Of a stretch of 64,000 nucleotides of DNA, positions 1 to 10,703 are shown piece after piece. The notes under the pieces were generated by a model that had not been told where the DNA came from, made no database searches, and saw only the letters and a program-made list of their open reading frames with translations. The position numbers and the translations under genes are program-made. The DNA lies in NCBI GenBank assembly GCA_911728435.2, contig OU452198.1, forward strand, positions 32,517,902-32,581,901. Direction: 5' to 3'. Position 1 is the stretch's first letter. Each line of letters begins with the position of its first letter. This DNA is from Apoderus coryli (lineage: Eukaryota > Arthropoda > Insecta > Coleoptera > Attelabidae).

Positions 1-790
1 GAAAAACCATCATCAACTTTTTTTTTTCAATACGGCTCTGGATTTTTTTTTGTTAAATTTAAAGCCATTTTCAATTCAAAACTAGGTGGTATATCACATG
101 TAATGGTTTAAACTAGTTTGCAGTGTTTTTAGTTGTTATTTAAGATTATTCAAGAAAAACGTCATATAGTTTGGCACTTTGCAGAGTACCTAGTAGGTTT
201 TACAAAAACATTTTTTCGTCGTTACTCACAATTATTTATTATTATTTAACAATTTATTTCTGTCTTAGTACAACATTTTATTCTGTACGCGGTTTAGTTG
301 AATTTTTTGGGCTTTTTGAAGTTATTAAACAAATGCCTTTCTCAGATGAATGTTTTACGCAACATAAATAATTTGAAACAGCTAAAAACACTCAAAACTT
401 TTTTTAATTATATGTGATACACCACCTACTTTTGAATTTCAAATGGCTCTAAATATTACCAATAAAAAATACAGGACCGTATTTAGAAAAAAAAACAAAC
501 TTGATGATGATATTTCAAAAACGAAACGGTGGAGAATTTGTAAACGCTATCTTATTCTCATCGAAAAGTAAGAATGAGAAAGTGCTTTTAAATTTTTTAT
601 ATCTATAAAAATAATGTCGGAAATAAATAAAAACTAAAATCGCAAAAAATTGGGTTTTCAAAAGTTCTCGAAAAGGACTAAAGTTAATTTACTTTTCAAA
701 ACACTATTTAAATAATTTAACCGATATTGTAACTCCTCCATTCTTATCTTGGACACAGTGTATAGTTGGTATGTTTTGACTTGAAATCGA
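1..790. repeat. Foldback repeat family A, copy 1 (cut by window start)
   Basis: Two arms of related sequence face each other. The left arm (about 1-170) contains a GGTGGTATATCACATG block and the right arm (about 370-790) contains its inverted counterpart ending in ATACACCACC. A middle part carries CGTCGTTACTCACAATT. The same arrangement recurs at 19868-21150 and 59716-60440, with shared blocks such as TTATTTCTGACATTATTTTT, TAGCGTTTACAA and TTCTCGAAAA. This is a non-coding foldback or MITE-like repeat; no transposase is visible. The 66-residue open frame at 171-371 lies in repeat sequence and is not a gene. Confidence 0.7.
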
Positions 791-1120
791 GAAGGGTCAA
801 CATTTTAAAGGAAAAATCATACTCTTGATCAATATTGATATTTCAAGATGTTTGCGTGGGCCACTATTGCTATCTCAGAGACCGTTAAAGCGCGTCCACA
901 CCAACCGCGCCATACCAAGCTGCACTTGCTTCTGCCGAATTACCGCTCGCCATTCCGTACAGGCACATTTCAGCGTTTGTGTAATTATTCATTTTTAATT
1001 TTGTAATACAAATTTACTTTTTCGCAGGTACATACTTAATGATATTTTTTTATTTTTAATAAACAAACAACAAACTTGTTCTTTTGACAGAAGGTAACTT
1101 TCTTTTGAAAATTTAAAGCC
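791..1120. other. Intergenic, nothing recognised
   Basis: AT-rich sequence with a slightly GC-richer patch around 880-960. No open frame of note, no repeat structure seen. Confidence 0.5.
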
Positions 1121-1122
1121 TA

Positions 1123-2515
1123 GGGTAAAGTCGGGTAAGAGTACGCACTTAGTAAAAGTATATTAATTAATTTCTTTCTTTTTTTCCCCTTTTCTTGGGA
1201 TGAGGTTCACAAATTTAAAAAAAGGATTTTTTTTTTTAAACTATTTTTTTAATGGTTTCATGTCATTTTTTTTGTTTTCCTCCAACGTTTCGACTAGACT
1301 CGGCTAGTCTTTTCCAAGAAATTCTGAAATTATTTCGTCTACAATCAGTAACATAAAACACTTAAAAATATAACAATACATGTAATTACATAGATGTATA
1401 AACCATTACGTTAACACAAACAAATACAAAAAATTACATTACCTTTTTTTTCCAATTCACAAACATTTCTTTTGTGAACCTCATCCCAAGAAAAGGAATA
1501 AAAAAAAGAAATTGAAGATCAAGGTTCAAGAATAATAAATAGGAAAAAAAATATATTAATTCAATTCATACAAATAAAAACAAAAACGTAAATTTCACTG
1601 AATGACATCTCATATAATATCCGAAACACATCGAAAAACAAAAAAAATCAAAACTCTAAAATAAAATCAAGTCATTAAATAAAATACTGCATATGCGTAC
1701 TCTTAGCCGCGGGACACGCAAAGAGTCCGCAAAGCTAACGCTAAGAGTACGCGTGGATTTTAATTAGAAATTTATTCAGAATCACTCCCGCACTGATCAC
1801 AGTTGAAGGCTCCTAATCCTGCATAATATGTTGTGCAGTCTTCGTGATACCATCTTTTACAGATGTCGCATTGAATCCAGTCTGCATATGGTGGATCTTC
1901 GTAAATTTCGTTGCATCTTGGACAGATAATTTTCTGAGCTGTCGTTTTTTCCCACTTTTTGTTTTGGTTAGGTTTCTTTTTACACCTTTTGCTGGCCACC
2001 TGCTGTGCCAACTCGTTTTTGTAGAGCGAAATTGTTAAAATTTCTGATTTCTTCCTCTTTATTTTTTTCGCTGTTCTTTTCTGCTTTATTTATTTTTCAA
2101 ACTTATAATAGGAAGAGTCAGAAGCCGGCAAAGAATACGCATGCGAACTCTTTGTCTGCTTACTCTTTGCCGATGCAAATATGAATAAGAAATTTGGGCG
2201 CCTGCTAAATTTGGCAAAAACTAACTATACAATGTCGATACTCAATTAACCTCAAAAAAAACATGTTGTTAAATAAAATTCGAATCATTTAATTTCCTTT
2301 TAGTAAAAGAGTTGCGTGACATAATAAATGGTATATAAATATAACATCAGAAGTTGAAAACTATAATTTTCTTGCATTTTTTTTTTTGAAAAACACCTCC
2401 GATGGCGAAGATCTTGTGAGAACACGTGTAAATAACATTGCCGGATGTTTTTTAGTTCAGGACAGAAATCAACCGCGTACTCTTGCCCGATGCGAACTCT
2501 TACCCGCATTTCCCC
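1123..2515. mobile_element. TIR transposon remnant with subterminal repeats, TA flanks
   Basis: The left end reads TA then GGGTAAAGTCGGGTAAGAG. The right end is the inverted GCGAACTCTTACCCGCATTT, CCCC, then TA. The two ends match as terminal inverted repeats of about 24 bp with a few mismatches, and the flanking TA on both sides fits the target duplication of the Tc1/mariner/pogo superfamily. The core of the repeat, an AAGAGTACGC-like motif, recurs inside the element near 1695, 1742, 2130-2170 and 2476 in both orientations, as expected of subterminal transposase-binding sites. A second inverted pair (about 1187-1215 and 1466-1500, core TGAACCTCATCCCAAGAAAA) lies in the left half and may be an inserted short element. 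The only coding trace is a C-terminal zinc-finger piece at 1772-2094. A pogo/Tigger-like origin is inferred from the TA flanks and the zinc finger. Confidence 0.65.
1772..2094 (-). pseudogene. PHD-like zinc-finger C-terminal fragment (transposase-derived?)
   Basis: The open frame runs from a stop near 2095 to the stop at 1772; the first ATG-like start would be near 2011. It begins Lys/Arg-rich (KKIKRKK, then KRCKKKPNQNKKWEK) and ends in a compact Cys/His cluster: CPRC, then IQCDIC, then WYHEDC, then FNCDQCG, followed by an acidic tail. The order C-C-C-C-H-C-C-C, with Trp before the fourth pair, is that of a PHD or related cross-brace zinc finger. From family knowledge, insect pogo/Tigger-type transposases often end in such a finger after a basic linker, and the TIR element around it supports that origin. 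No DDE catalytic domain remains upstream, so this is a truncated C-terminus. A host PHD gene exon is the alternative, but the location inside a TIR element argues against it. Confidence 0.55.
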
Positions 2516-2689
2516 TACTTGGTGAAAAGTTATTAAATTTTTTTACACAAACGCTCAAATGTGTGAAATGCATTAGTTTTTTACGGTTTGCAGAATTTTG
2601 AAAAGAACACTTTTCTCTCTTTTTTAAACTTTGCAATTATGAAGGTAACGTTTTATTATTATTATTAAGACGTCAAGATCCGTTTTTGC

Positions 2690-3379
2690 GAAACTACACC
2701 ATCGATAATTCAAATTTGGAACGCTGCGCTTTAATCAAAGATCTTGGTTTGGTGTATACTTGGATGGTGATTTTTCAACTCCCACATTGAGCAAGTTTCT
2801 GCTAATGCTTTGCGAATGTTAGGATTTATTATTAGACAGACCAGAGAATTCAACAACATGGACTGCCTGAAAAGTCTCTATTTCGCCTTTGTTGTGTCTA
2901 TTTTGGAATTCACTACAATCATTTGGTCGCCCATCTACCGTTTTTATATACAGAGATTGGAGAGTATCCAACGTAAGTTTCTAAAATATTTGTCATTTAA
3001 AATTGATGGATATTCCCTCCTCGTGGGTGTGATCACGACCTGTTACTGGCAAGGTTCGGATTTCGGCCGTTACCCGAGAGACGCATCTTCGCGTCTCAGA
3101 TCTTTCTTTTTAAGTTGATCAACAATATGTTGGATTGTCCTCGGTTGCTTTAGCAGCAATGGTTTCGTGTCCCTAGGGTTCACTCTAGAAGCGCTAGTTT
3201 ATTTTGGGTGCCACAGATTCGTTCTAATTATGGATCTAAAGCACCGCTATTTCGAGCTTGTAAATACAGCAACCGATTAGTTATTAATGAAAACGTTGAT
3301 TTTTTTAATGTATCGCTTGATTCTTTTAAGAAAAGTTTAGAGACATGTTTGCGGGCTACTGATTTGGATTTGTTTTGAT
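2690..3379 (+). pseudogene. LINE reverse transcriptase C-terminal domain, broken
   Basis: Translation in shifting frames gives the post-catalytic part of a jockey-type ORF2: a VIKDLG-like strand (ALIKDLG), LRMLGFIIRQTREF, then LEFTTIIWSPIY and LESIQRKFLKYL, and finally SFKKSLETCLRATDL before the stop near 3377. The main intact stretch is 2810-3118. At least two frameshifts separate the thumb/linker region from the C-terminal tail. The catalytic palm (FADD box) is missing because of 5' truncation. It cannot make an active enzyme. Family assignment rests on the SPIY...IQRKFLKYL pattern. Confidence 0.8.
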
Positions 3380-3632
3380 GAATTATGTTCATATGTTAAT
3401 TATTTATTGTTATTATTAATTGTTCTTGTAATCCTTCCAATTTTCTTTCATTTTGATGCGTGTATTTCTTTTTTTGTATTTTGCTATTTTTCAGTTAGTT
3501 CTAAGTTGGGTATTTTTGTATGCTAATGCTAGGCAATTGTTTTTGTTAATGTAAGATGTTGTCTTGTTATTGGGTAGCAATACCTGTTAGACAATAAAGA
3601 CATTATTATTATTATTATTATTATTATTAATA
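2690..3632 (+). mobile_element. 5'-truncated jockey-like LINE, 3' end with (ATT)n tail
   Basis: The reverse transcriptase C-terminus is followed by about 220 bp of 3' UTR that ends ACAATAAAGACATT and a run of ATT triplets (3602-3630). The same AATAAAGAC-type terminus before (ATT)n is seen on the LINEs at 54185-54205 and, inverted, at 15934 and 58261. An AATAAA polyadenylation signal is part of this terminus. The copy is 5'-truncated, as is usual for target-primed reverse transcription. A short TTATTATTATTATT run just upstream, at about 2653-2667, may be the tail of an older insertion. Confidence 0.8.
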
Positions 3633-3639
3633 GAAAAAA

Positions 3640-5096
3640 TTAAATTTATTTAAAAGAATTGACCATCTTTCTCAACAAGTTAATTTTCGTCGAAAACCCT
3701 CAACTTTACAGCTTATGACCAAGATTAACTTTTTTGTGTAGAGAACATTGGCGGTTCAAATGTGTATCTTAATACCGCACTTTTTCCAGTGGCGTAGAAA
3801 TTGGGGAGAAAAACTACCACTACCCTTTCAAAATATTTACCAATTATGAATTTAAAAAAAAAAATCTTGCACAAAACATAGCTTATTTTCAGTAGAAAAT
3901 ACTCACAAAAGCTGTCTTCTGTACGATAAACGGTTCCGGAGATATTCGCAAAAAACGGATCCATAAAATGCAACATCAACATTTTTATAAAAGTACCTAC
4001 TTGGTACGGCCTTGTATTTTTTGCATCTTTATCAATTAAACTTTAAACAAGTAAATATGTAAATCTTCTTATTGCCGTAAATGGCGGCTAAATTATGAAA
4101 CACCCTGTATAGCTCTTATTTGCTCATCCTTTTTATTTTAGTGTAATAAAAATGTAACCCGCATCTCTTCTTCACTAGAGTAGTAAGGTATTTCGTATCA
4201 ATTATAAATACACTAGACAAAAGAAAAATATTATGACAGACAGACCGGGAACTCTGAAGAAATGATATCAAACGATTGTGTGCCGTTTACCGCCGTCTAA
4301 ATATTTCTAAAATTCGATACCAAAATATAAATTGCTGAATTATAAAGAAGAGAGAAGTGCACTTTGGAAAATATTTTGAAGCGGACCATCAAAATAATAA
4401 AAAAAAAATCTACTCTCAAACACATTATACCTACAAGAGAAAGGACTTTTGCAACGGTCAAATAAAAATAAATAAATATATAAATTAAAACTGGAAAAAA
4501 AAATAAAAAAACAAAAAATAAGGGAAAAAGCAACGCGCGCTCCGGCCAAAGAACAAAGGAATTTTTGAAGAACTGTTTAGTCGTCGTTGACGGACCGCTG
4601 TCAAACCGGCTAAAAAGTGGTCACCAGATGAATTTTTACTGATGTTCCGTCTTGCTCGTTTTATTCTTTATTTATTCTTGTGTTTTTCGTTTTCTGTTGT
4701 GACGATTGCCATCATCATCAATGATATTGTGCTGATGATGATGATGATACATACCTCTGCTACTTGCCTAAATTTTTTCATGCCATTTTAGCGCTACTAC
4801 TACCTAAATGTATGTACCTACATAATGGAATAGAATTGCAGCACTGACAGAGTCAGGAAGTCCATATTTTAGAATAATTTGTGTATTTTAATTTGTTATA
4901 GTTAATTGTGTACCGGGTGGCCCATTTAAGAGGGACCACTACCTTATCTGAGAAACTATAAACGGTACAACAAAAAGTTAAACAGAAACTTTTGTTGGGT
5001 TGAATTGAAGTTTTTATTTATTTAATTTTTACATACACAGGGTGGCTCATATTGCATTGACGACATTCAACTTCCTTATTTTTAAATAGCACACCT
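3640..5096. other. Intergenic with short repeat tips and a (GAT)n tract
   Basis: No supported gene. A small (GAT/ATG)n microsatellite lies at about 4729-4749. Tips of the GGGTGGCCCATTT / CAGGGTGGCTCAT type occur at about 4914 and 5040, which are ends of degenerate IS630-group repeats. The open frames at 3725-3982 and 4297-4549 are AT-driven and low complexity. Confidence 0.5.
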
Positions 5097-5099
5097 ATA

Positions 5100-7315
5100 C
5101 AGGGTGATTCATTATGGTTGCAACAAACGAAAACTGGAGATTCCTGAAAACAATTCAAGCATTTTTTGCCATTGAACCCATGTCCGCAAATGCTTCGTTA
5201 TCGAGATACAGGGTGTCCAAATTTAGTGGTCAAATTAACTTTTTTGTTCATTTCTCAAAAACTAGCTAACCGATTTTGACAGAATTTGACATGCATTTGA
5301 TGACATATAACCTAAAATATTCTGAATTATTTTGGCTTTCATTAACTGTTCATTGGCGTAGATATAGGGAGCATTTGGATAAATTTTATACATAAATTAG
5401 TTAAACACAGCTTTGACGAGCTTCATTATTTTAAATTATTACTTTTTAAAAAGAGCAACTGATAAGCTACAAAAAAGTTAATTACGTCGATGTTGTGGTT
5501 TCTACCATTTTCATGGAAACCGATAAATTGCAAGTTAATGGTAGATTTAAATCAAAATAACGTTTACCAGAAATCAAAATGAAAAATCAAAGTTGCCGTG
5601 AAAAACGATTTAATAATAACAAATTACTTAACAACAAATGTTAAGGCCTATCAGTACAATTAAAAATTTAACAATAAAAAAACTAAACTCGATATTAAAA
5701 TAAGAAAATTAATAACAACTGTTCAAACTGCCCTCCATTGACAGTAATGCACATTTTACATATTTCACCTATTGAATTTGTAGCTCTAATAAGGATATTA
5801 TGATTGTTTCTTATTTTCCTAGCAGCTTCATGAACTATCTCCAGTAGTTGGTTTTCATTTATAATTGGTACACTCTAAACCAATTGTTTCATGTACCCCC
5901 ATAAAAAGAAGTCGAGAGGATTCAGATCTGGTGATCTTGGAGGACACTCAATGGAACCTCCCAAACCAATCAAATTGTTTCCAAACCGTTGATTTAAAAC
6001 TTTCGTTACTTGTCTACCACGGTTCGCAGGGGATCCGTCATGTTGATACCACATGTTTTGAACAATATTCAGAGGGACATCCTCAATAAATTCGGGGAGG
6101 CGGTTGTGTAGGAAAAGTTTAAATGCCCATTAATTACGAACAACGGCAATAATTGATTGTTAATCATGCCACCCCAAACATTGATACTAAAACGTTCTTG
6201 AAAATTTCGCGGCCTAATAGCACGAGGGTTGTTTAAAGACTATACATGTTCAATATGGTTTGTATTTATGCCATCTCTAGTAAAAGTTGCTTCATCTGAC
6301 TAGAGCACTTTCTATAAAAATCTTTCATCTTCTTGATGCTTACCAAGAACCCAATTACAAAATAGTAGGCGGCTTTCACGGTCTCCAGGATGTAGGGCCT
6401 GGACATCTTGATAATGATAGAGATAGAGCATTTCTCGACTTAATAGTCTCCAAACAGTTATTTTCGGATCGTCTAAAACTAAATCCACTATGTTTTCTTC
6501 AGTTTGAATATTTAGACGATGCGGTCGTTTGTTAACTCTAGATAAAATGCTCCCTATCATTCTAAGGCTGTGAAATGTAGCCGTCCATGTTTTGTGATAT
6601 GGATGACGTCTATTAGGATACCTAATTTGGTATTCTCTGGCCGCTGCTCTTGCATTTGCATTACACAAACATATTCTTCAATTGAAAAACTCATTTTAAT
6701 TTAGAAAAAAAACATTCGCAATATTAAAAACAACTACGAAATAATAAAACAATTTTAGCTAATTTAAATTTGTTGCTGTCAAAGTTTTTTTTATTGTTGC
6801 TGCATTCATTTTCCATGGCAACTTTGATTTTTCATTTGGTTTTCTGGTAAACGTTATTTTGATTTAAATCTACCATTAACTTGCAATTTATCGGTTTCCA
6901 TAAAAATGGTAGAAATCACAACATCTACGTAATTAACTTTTTTGTAGCTTATAAGTTGCTCTTTTTAAAAAAGTAATATTTTAAAATAATGAAGCTTGTC
7001 AAAGCTGTGTTTAATTAATTTATGTGTAAAATTTACCCAAATGCCCCCTATATCTACGCCAATGAACAGTTAATGAAAGCCAAAATAATGCAGATTATTT
7101 TAGGTTATCGGTCCCCAAATGCATGTAAAATTTTGTCGAAATCGATTAGCTAGTTTTTGAGAAATGAACAAGAAAGTTAATTTGACTACTAAATTTGGAC
7201 ACCCTGTATCTCGATAACGAAGCACTTGCGGACATGGGTTCAATGGTAAAAAATGCTTAAACCACTTTCAGCAATCTCCAGTTTTCGTTTGTTGCAACCA
7301 TAATGAATCACCCTG
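5100..7315. mobile_element. Near-complete IS630-like (DUF4817-type) transposon with ~505-bp TIRs
   Basis: The left end starts TA|CAGGGTGATTCATTATGG and the right end is its inverse, ending CACCCTG|TA, so a TA target duplication is visible. The inverted repeats continue far inward: 5100 to about 5605 matches about 6812 to 7315 in reverse with scattered substitutions and small indels, for example the CCGATAAATTGCAAGTTAAT block at about 5520 and its inverse near 6880. Between them lies one transposase gene on the minus strand (5695-6694). Mariner and Tc1 TIRs are usually tens of bp, sometimes 200 or so; about 505 bp is unusually long. An ACAGGGTGTCC motif recurs inside each arm at about 5211 and 7197, suggesting that each arm itself contains a second, internal end-like sequence. 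Confidence 0.88.
5695..6694 (-). pseudogene. IS630/DUF4817-type transposase, D-D(36)D, nearly full length but broken
   Basis: It starts at an ATG at 6694 (MSFSIEEYV) and ends at a stop at 5695, about 333 codons, which is the expected length. The N-terminus has the helix-turn-helix DUF4817 signature (NANARAAAREYQIRYPNRR). A second HTH follows (ENIVDLVLDDPKITVWRLL), then the HPGDRESRLLFCNWVL linker. The catalytic core shows SDEATFTRDG (first Asp), QHDGSPAN (second Asp) and PPRSPDLNPLDFFLWG (third Asp), with 36 residues between the second and third. The C-terminus, GGQFEQLL, is the usual end. Breaks: a one-base frameshift about codon 9, three in-frame TAG codons around the first Asp, and a frameshift before the second Asp. 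All three acidic residues survive, so the copy is fairly young. It lies centrally between long TIRs, confirming that it is the element's own gene. Confidence 0.88.
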
Positions 7316-7361
7316 TATATTGATATTTAGATAGAGCCCTAAAAAGCAAACTCAACGATAT

Positions 7362-8253
7362 ACAGGGTGTCCCCTCTCAATTGGAAAAACTTCTGTGGCA
7401 TATTGAGGAACCATAGACAAGCAGTTTGAGATAAGAGACTGATGTCCGGAAGTGCATGGTTTTCAAAATACAGGGTGTCAAAGTTTTTTTCAAAAAACCT
7501 TTTTTTTATCAATATCTCAAAGACACGTTAACCGATTTTTTTGAAATTCGCTGGTGTGTAAGCTTAATAAGACGCTCAGTTAGCACTAATTAAATGTTAA
7601 TTATGACTTCCAGTGGCGCCCCGGGGGACAGTGTCACGAATAAAAATGACAGAAAAATGTACGCTACTGACTTTTTTTGAAAATTTTATATTTTTTTAGA
7701 AAGCTCAGTTAAAAATACAACTTTTTTGTCACTTGATATTTTTTCGTATCTCTCCGGTTTCGAGAAAAAATGTTTATTAAAAGGTTCATTATTATTAGAA
7801 GGAAAAACAATGAGGCTTTTTTACAAATAATTTATTATTAATAGTGAAAATCTAAAACAAAACAATGTTGTCATGGTAACACATAAACATGTCAAGCTTT
7901 AGTAAAAGTGTCAGTTTATAAGTACTTAATTATCTTCAAACGTTACACTAATTGCAAAAATGAATCGTTTTGAATTGGCCGACCTTGCGCAGATATGCAT
8001 CTCTTGTATGGGGAAGCGCGCGGTAATTCTTTGTTAGCACAACGGTTGTACGGGCAGCGGTTCCCAAATCGTGAATTGCCAAACCACAAGATTTTTGTCA
8101 AAATTAATCAAAATCTACGGGAGACCGGCTCATTCGTGGTAAGTATTGCAGAAATGGCAAAAAATGGGAAAAAGGTTTTTTGAAAAAAACTTTGACACCC
8201 TGTATTTTGAAAACCATGCACTTCCGGACATCAGTTTTTTTCTCAAACTGCTG
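7362..8253. mobile_element. Internally deleted IS630-like element 2
   Basis: The left arm begins CAGGGTGTCCCCTCTCAATT and includes GATGTCCGGAAGTGCATGG and ACAGGGTGTCAAAGTTTTTT (about 7362-7505). The right arm, 8177-8253, is the inverse of the inner part of the left arm, then stops at CTCAAACTGCT, about 55 bp short of the expected terminus. Immediately beyond it the next element begins (TATACAGGGTCC), so the outer right end was lost when element 3 arrived or by later deletion. The interior is non-coding except for the N-terminal transposase fragment 7961-8183. Confidence 0.75.
7961..8183 (+). pseudogene. DUF4817-type transposase N-terminal fragment
   Basis: From ATG 7961 the frame reads MNRFELADLAQ. 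After a one-base shift it continues HLLYGEARGNSLLAQRLYGQ, then RFPNRELPNHKIF and NLRETGSF, which is the N-terminal HTH of this transposase group (compare the NARAAAREYQIRYPNRR of the copy at 5695-6694). It then runs directly into the right inverted repeat, where the frame ends. The whole catalytic domain is deleted, so the fragment marks this element as a non-autonomous derivative. Confidence 0.75.
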
Positions 8254-9272
8254 TATACAGGGTCCAAACTCAAATTCGCGTTTTACTCGAATTTTCTAAA
8301 TGAGACACCCTGTATATAATATCAAAAACTGAAAGGAAAATTGATAAGCTTTTATTCTTTATCGCCTTTCTTATACCTAAAGCTATTAGTTTTTAAGATA
8401 TTTTCATTTATGAAATGTGGCTTCATCTCCAAACAACACAAAGTCAAAAAAATCTACCTGATTGTGAATTTGTTGTTTCGCCCATTGGCAGAACATAATT
8501 CGCCGGAGATAGTCATCGTCATTTTGTTTTTATGTAGAATTCTTTTGACTGAGCTTTGGCTTACCGATATTTCCCGAGCAATTTCACGCGAGCTGATATG
8601 TGGATTTTCTACCACTTTTAACATTACATTCAATTAATTTTCATCATTCAAAACAGTTTTGGTCCTAGTTTGTTTCGGGTATTTTACTGATCCCGTGTTT
8701 CCAAAACGATATCTTTCTTGGTAAATTCTTTGCGCAAGTAAAACATTTTGCATACATTCTCCCAATATCCAAATCATATTATCTATTAACTCATTTTTGG
8801 GAAAATTCATTTCAACCAAAATTTAATGAAGTAATTATTAATAAACTAATTGTTATAGGTACTTAATAGATAGAATACACTTTTGTAATAAATAGCTAAT
8901 GATTAAATGTCACTGTCATTCGATCAAATCCTTGTTGATTTAGTTGATAAATATTACAATAATTATACCGGTTTTGATTACGATTATGCTAAATAATAAA
9001 TATTATTTTGCTGATTTTGTGTGTGTAATGTTTTCAATAACAAATATCAAAAATGAAATTAGGTATGCAAAATGATCACGTAAAGTCCAAATTTTCTCAT
9101 ATTTTTTTGTTTAAATGAAAATATCTTAAAAACTAATAGCTTTAGGTATAAGAAAGGCTATATAAGAATAAAAGCTTATCAATTTTCCTTCCAGTTTTTG
9201 ATATTATGTACAGGGTGTCTCATTTGGAAAATTCGAGTAAAACGCAAATTTGAGTTTGGACTCACCCTGTAT
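8254..9272. mobile_element. IS630-like element 3 with ~165-bp TIRs, abutting element 2
   Basis: The left end reads TACAGGGTCCAAACTCAAAT and the right end is the inverse, ending TTTGAGTTTGGACTCACCCTGTA at about 9272. Matching continues for roughly 165 bp on each side through ATGAGACACCCTGTATA and AAAAATTGATAAGCTTTTATTC, to AAGATATTTTCATTTA. As in elements 1 and 2, a second ACAGGGTGTC sits inside the arm. The interior carries a broken transposase on the minus strand (8400-8819). Confidence 0.78.
8400..8819 (-). pseudogene. IS630/DUF4817-type transposase, N-terminal half, frameshifted
   Basis: Starting at the ATG at 8819 the frame gives MVEMNFPKNELIDNMIWILG, then NVLLAQRIYQERY (DUF4817-like HTH). 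A second frame gives VVENPHISSREIAREI, then SVSQSSVKRIL (second HTH). A third gives RRIMFCQWAKQQI and VLFGDEATFHK, which holds the first catalytic Asp. The sequence then enters the inverted repeat, so the second and third acidic residues are missing. Two or more frameshifts are needed to read the domains, so it is inactive. Confidence 0.75.
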
Positions 9273-10496
9273 ACAGGTTTTGTACTATATACTAACAATT
9301 ATCGTTTTCTAAAAGTTGATAACTATCAAAAAGCTATGCCCGTAAGAAGCAGAGTTTAAATCATTTCAGTTCCAGTACAGAAGCCTTAGAATTCGCCATG
9401 TTTTGCATATAATACTAGTGGTAACTTTTGAGCCACCCTGTATAATTTTCTAAAATTTTAGTATGATTAATGTCAAGTCTAAACCAATGAAATTGTGGAA
9501 TAATAAATAGGGCTTTCCATTTAAAAAAACGTAAGTTTGGTTCACGCAGATGAGATGAGCCACCCTCTACAAATAACAATAATTTTAGAATACGTACTTT
9601 ATGACTGCCTACACACTGGCTGCTTAGTTTTGCGTGAAATTTTTGGTCTTTGAGGTAATATCGAAATTCGACGCACTGATAACTGACCCTGTATATTTCA
9701 GGCACACTCTACGAAAATGTATGCACCTATATTTTTCCTGACAATTTGAAAATTTCTATATATTTCTTCATTTTTATTCATCCATATATTATAACACACA
9801 ATAAAAAATTCGCACGTATATTCAAAAAGGAGAGTTAGGGGTATACAAATTAATAGGGTATATAGAATTACAATAAATTTTCATAAATTGTTTACACAAC
9901 GATAGACCGAGATAAAACGCCTAATTGCCCCATATCTGATTATCATTTTTACACTCTAGAAAACCTTTTCTTTTATTATCTTTGTCATTGTAAGTAACGA
10001 GGTACCTATAGGTATGTATTATGGTCTCAGCCTTTGCACAATATTCCATTATTCCTATTTAATTTAAATAATAAATGTCCCGAAAATATTATCTATAATA
10101 TACCGGTCGGTATATACCAACCCACCTAGAAGATCCGGGCTACTTATAGGTAATGTTGTTTGCGAATCCTTTCTTCTTCTTTAGGGGTGTTAATAAAAAA
10201 AATGCATAATAAAGGTGGGACTTTTGTCATTTTACACCACAAAATAAGTGCAACTTACGGTTACCTTGTATATTTACAATTGTAAATCTTTAAGTAAATA
10301 AAATACAAACCTTTTTAGAATATGTAAGTAGATATTTTATTATTAGATTTGATTTAATGTTCTAATAAAATCATAATAACAATAATACTGATACTTTTAT
10401 TCGGTTTGTTTGTATTTTGAAAAATTGGGCGTGGATTTTTATTCTCTGTTTTGCGCGGGGAACCTTTGTTCTTTGAATGTGTTTGTGCTCCACAGC
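9273..10496. other. Intergenic with degenerate ACCCTGTA repeat tips
   Basis: CACCCTGTATAA and CACCCTCTACAA tips occur at about 9433 and 9561, and ACCCTGTATATTTC at 9685. They are ends of small degenerate repeats with no coding trace. The remaining sequence is AT-rich and unremarkable. Confidence 0.5.
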
Positions 10497-10703
10497 TGAC
10501 ATTTTAAACGCTATTTTCTCGAGAATTATGAAGGCAAATATCAAAAGTGACCTATCGCTGTAAAGCAGATAAAAAATGCTTTAAAACGATGTATCACTCG
10601 ACCCCTACTGATATATGAAAATTTAGCAGTTGTGTCCACCCCTATCACAGGGCTTAAGCGATTTCAACCAAAATCTAATGGCTTCATCCAAGTACTACCC
10701 CAA
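10497..10703 (+). repeat. Interspersed repeat family C, copy 1 (3'-truncated)
   Basis: It matches the start of the copies at 18755 and 43483 through TTTTCTCGAGAATTATG, GTGACCTATCGCTGTAAAGC, CCCCTACTGATATATG and CACAGGGCTTAAGCGATTTC to ATGGCTTCATCCAAG, and then diverges. The 3' half with the TTTCCCTGTGCGGGAAA hairpin is absent. Confidence 0.8.
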
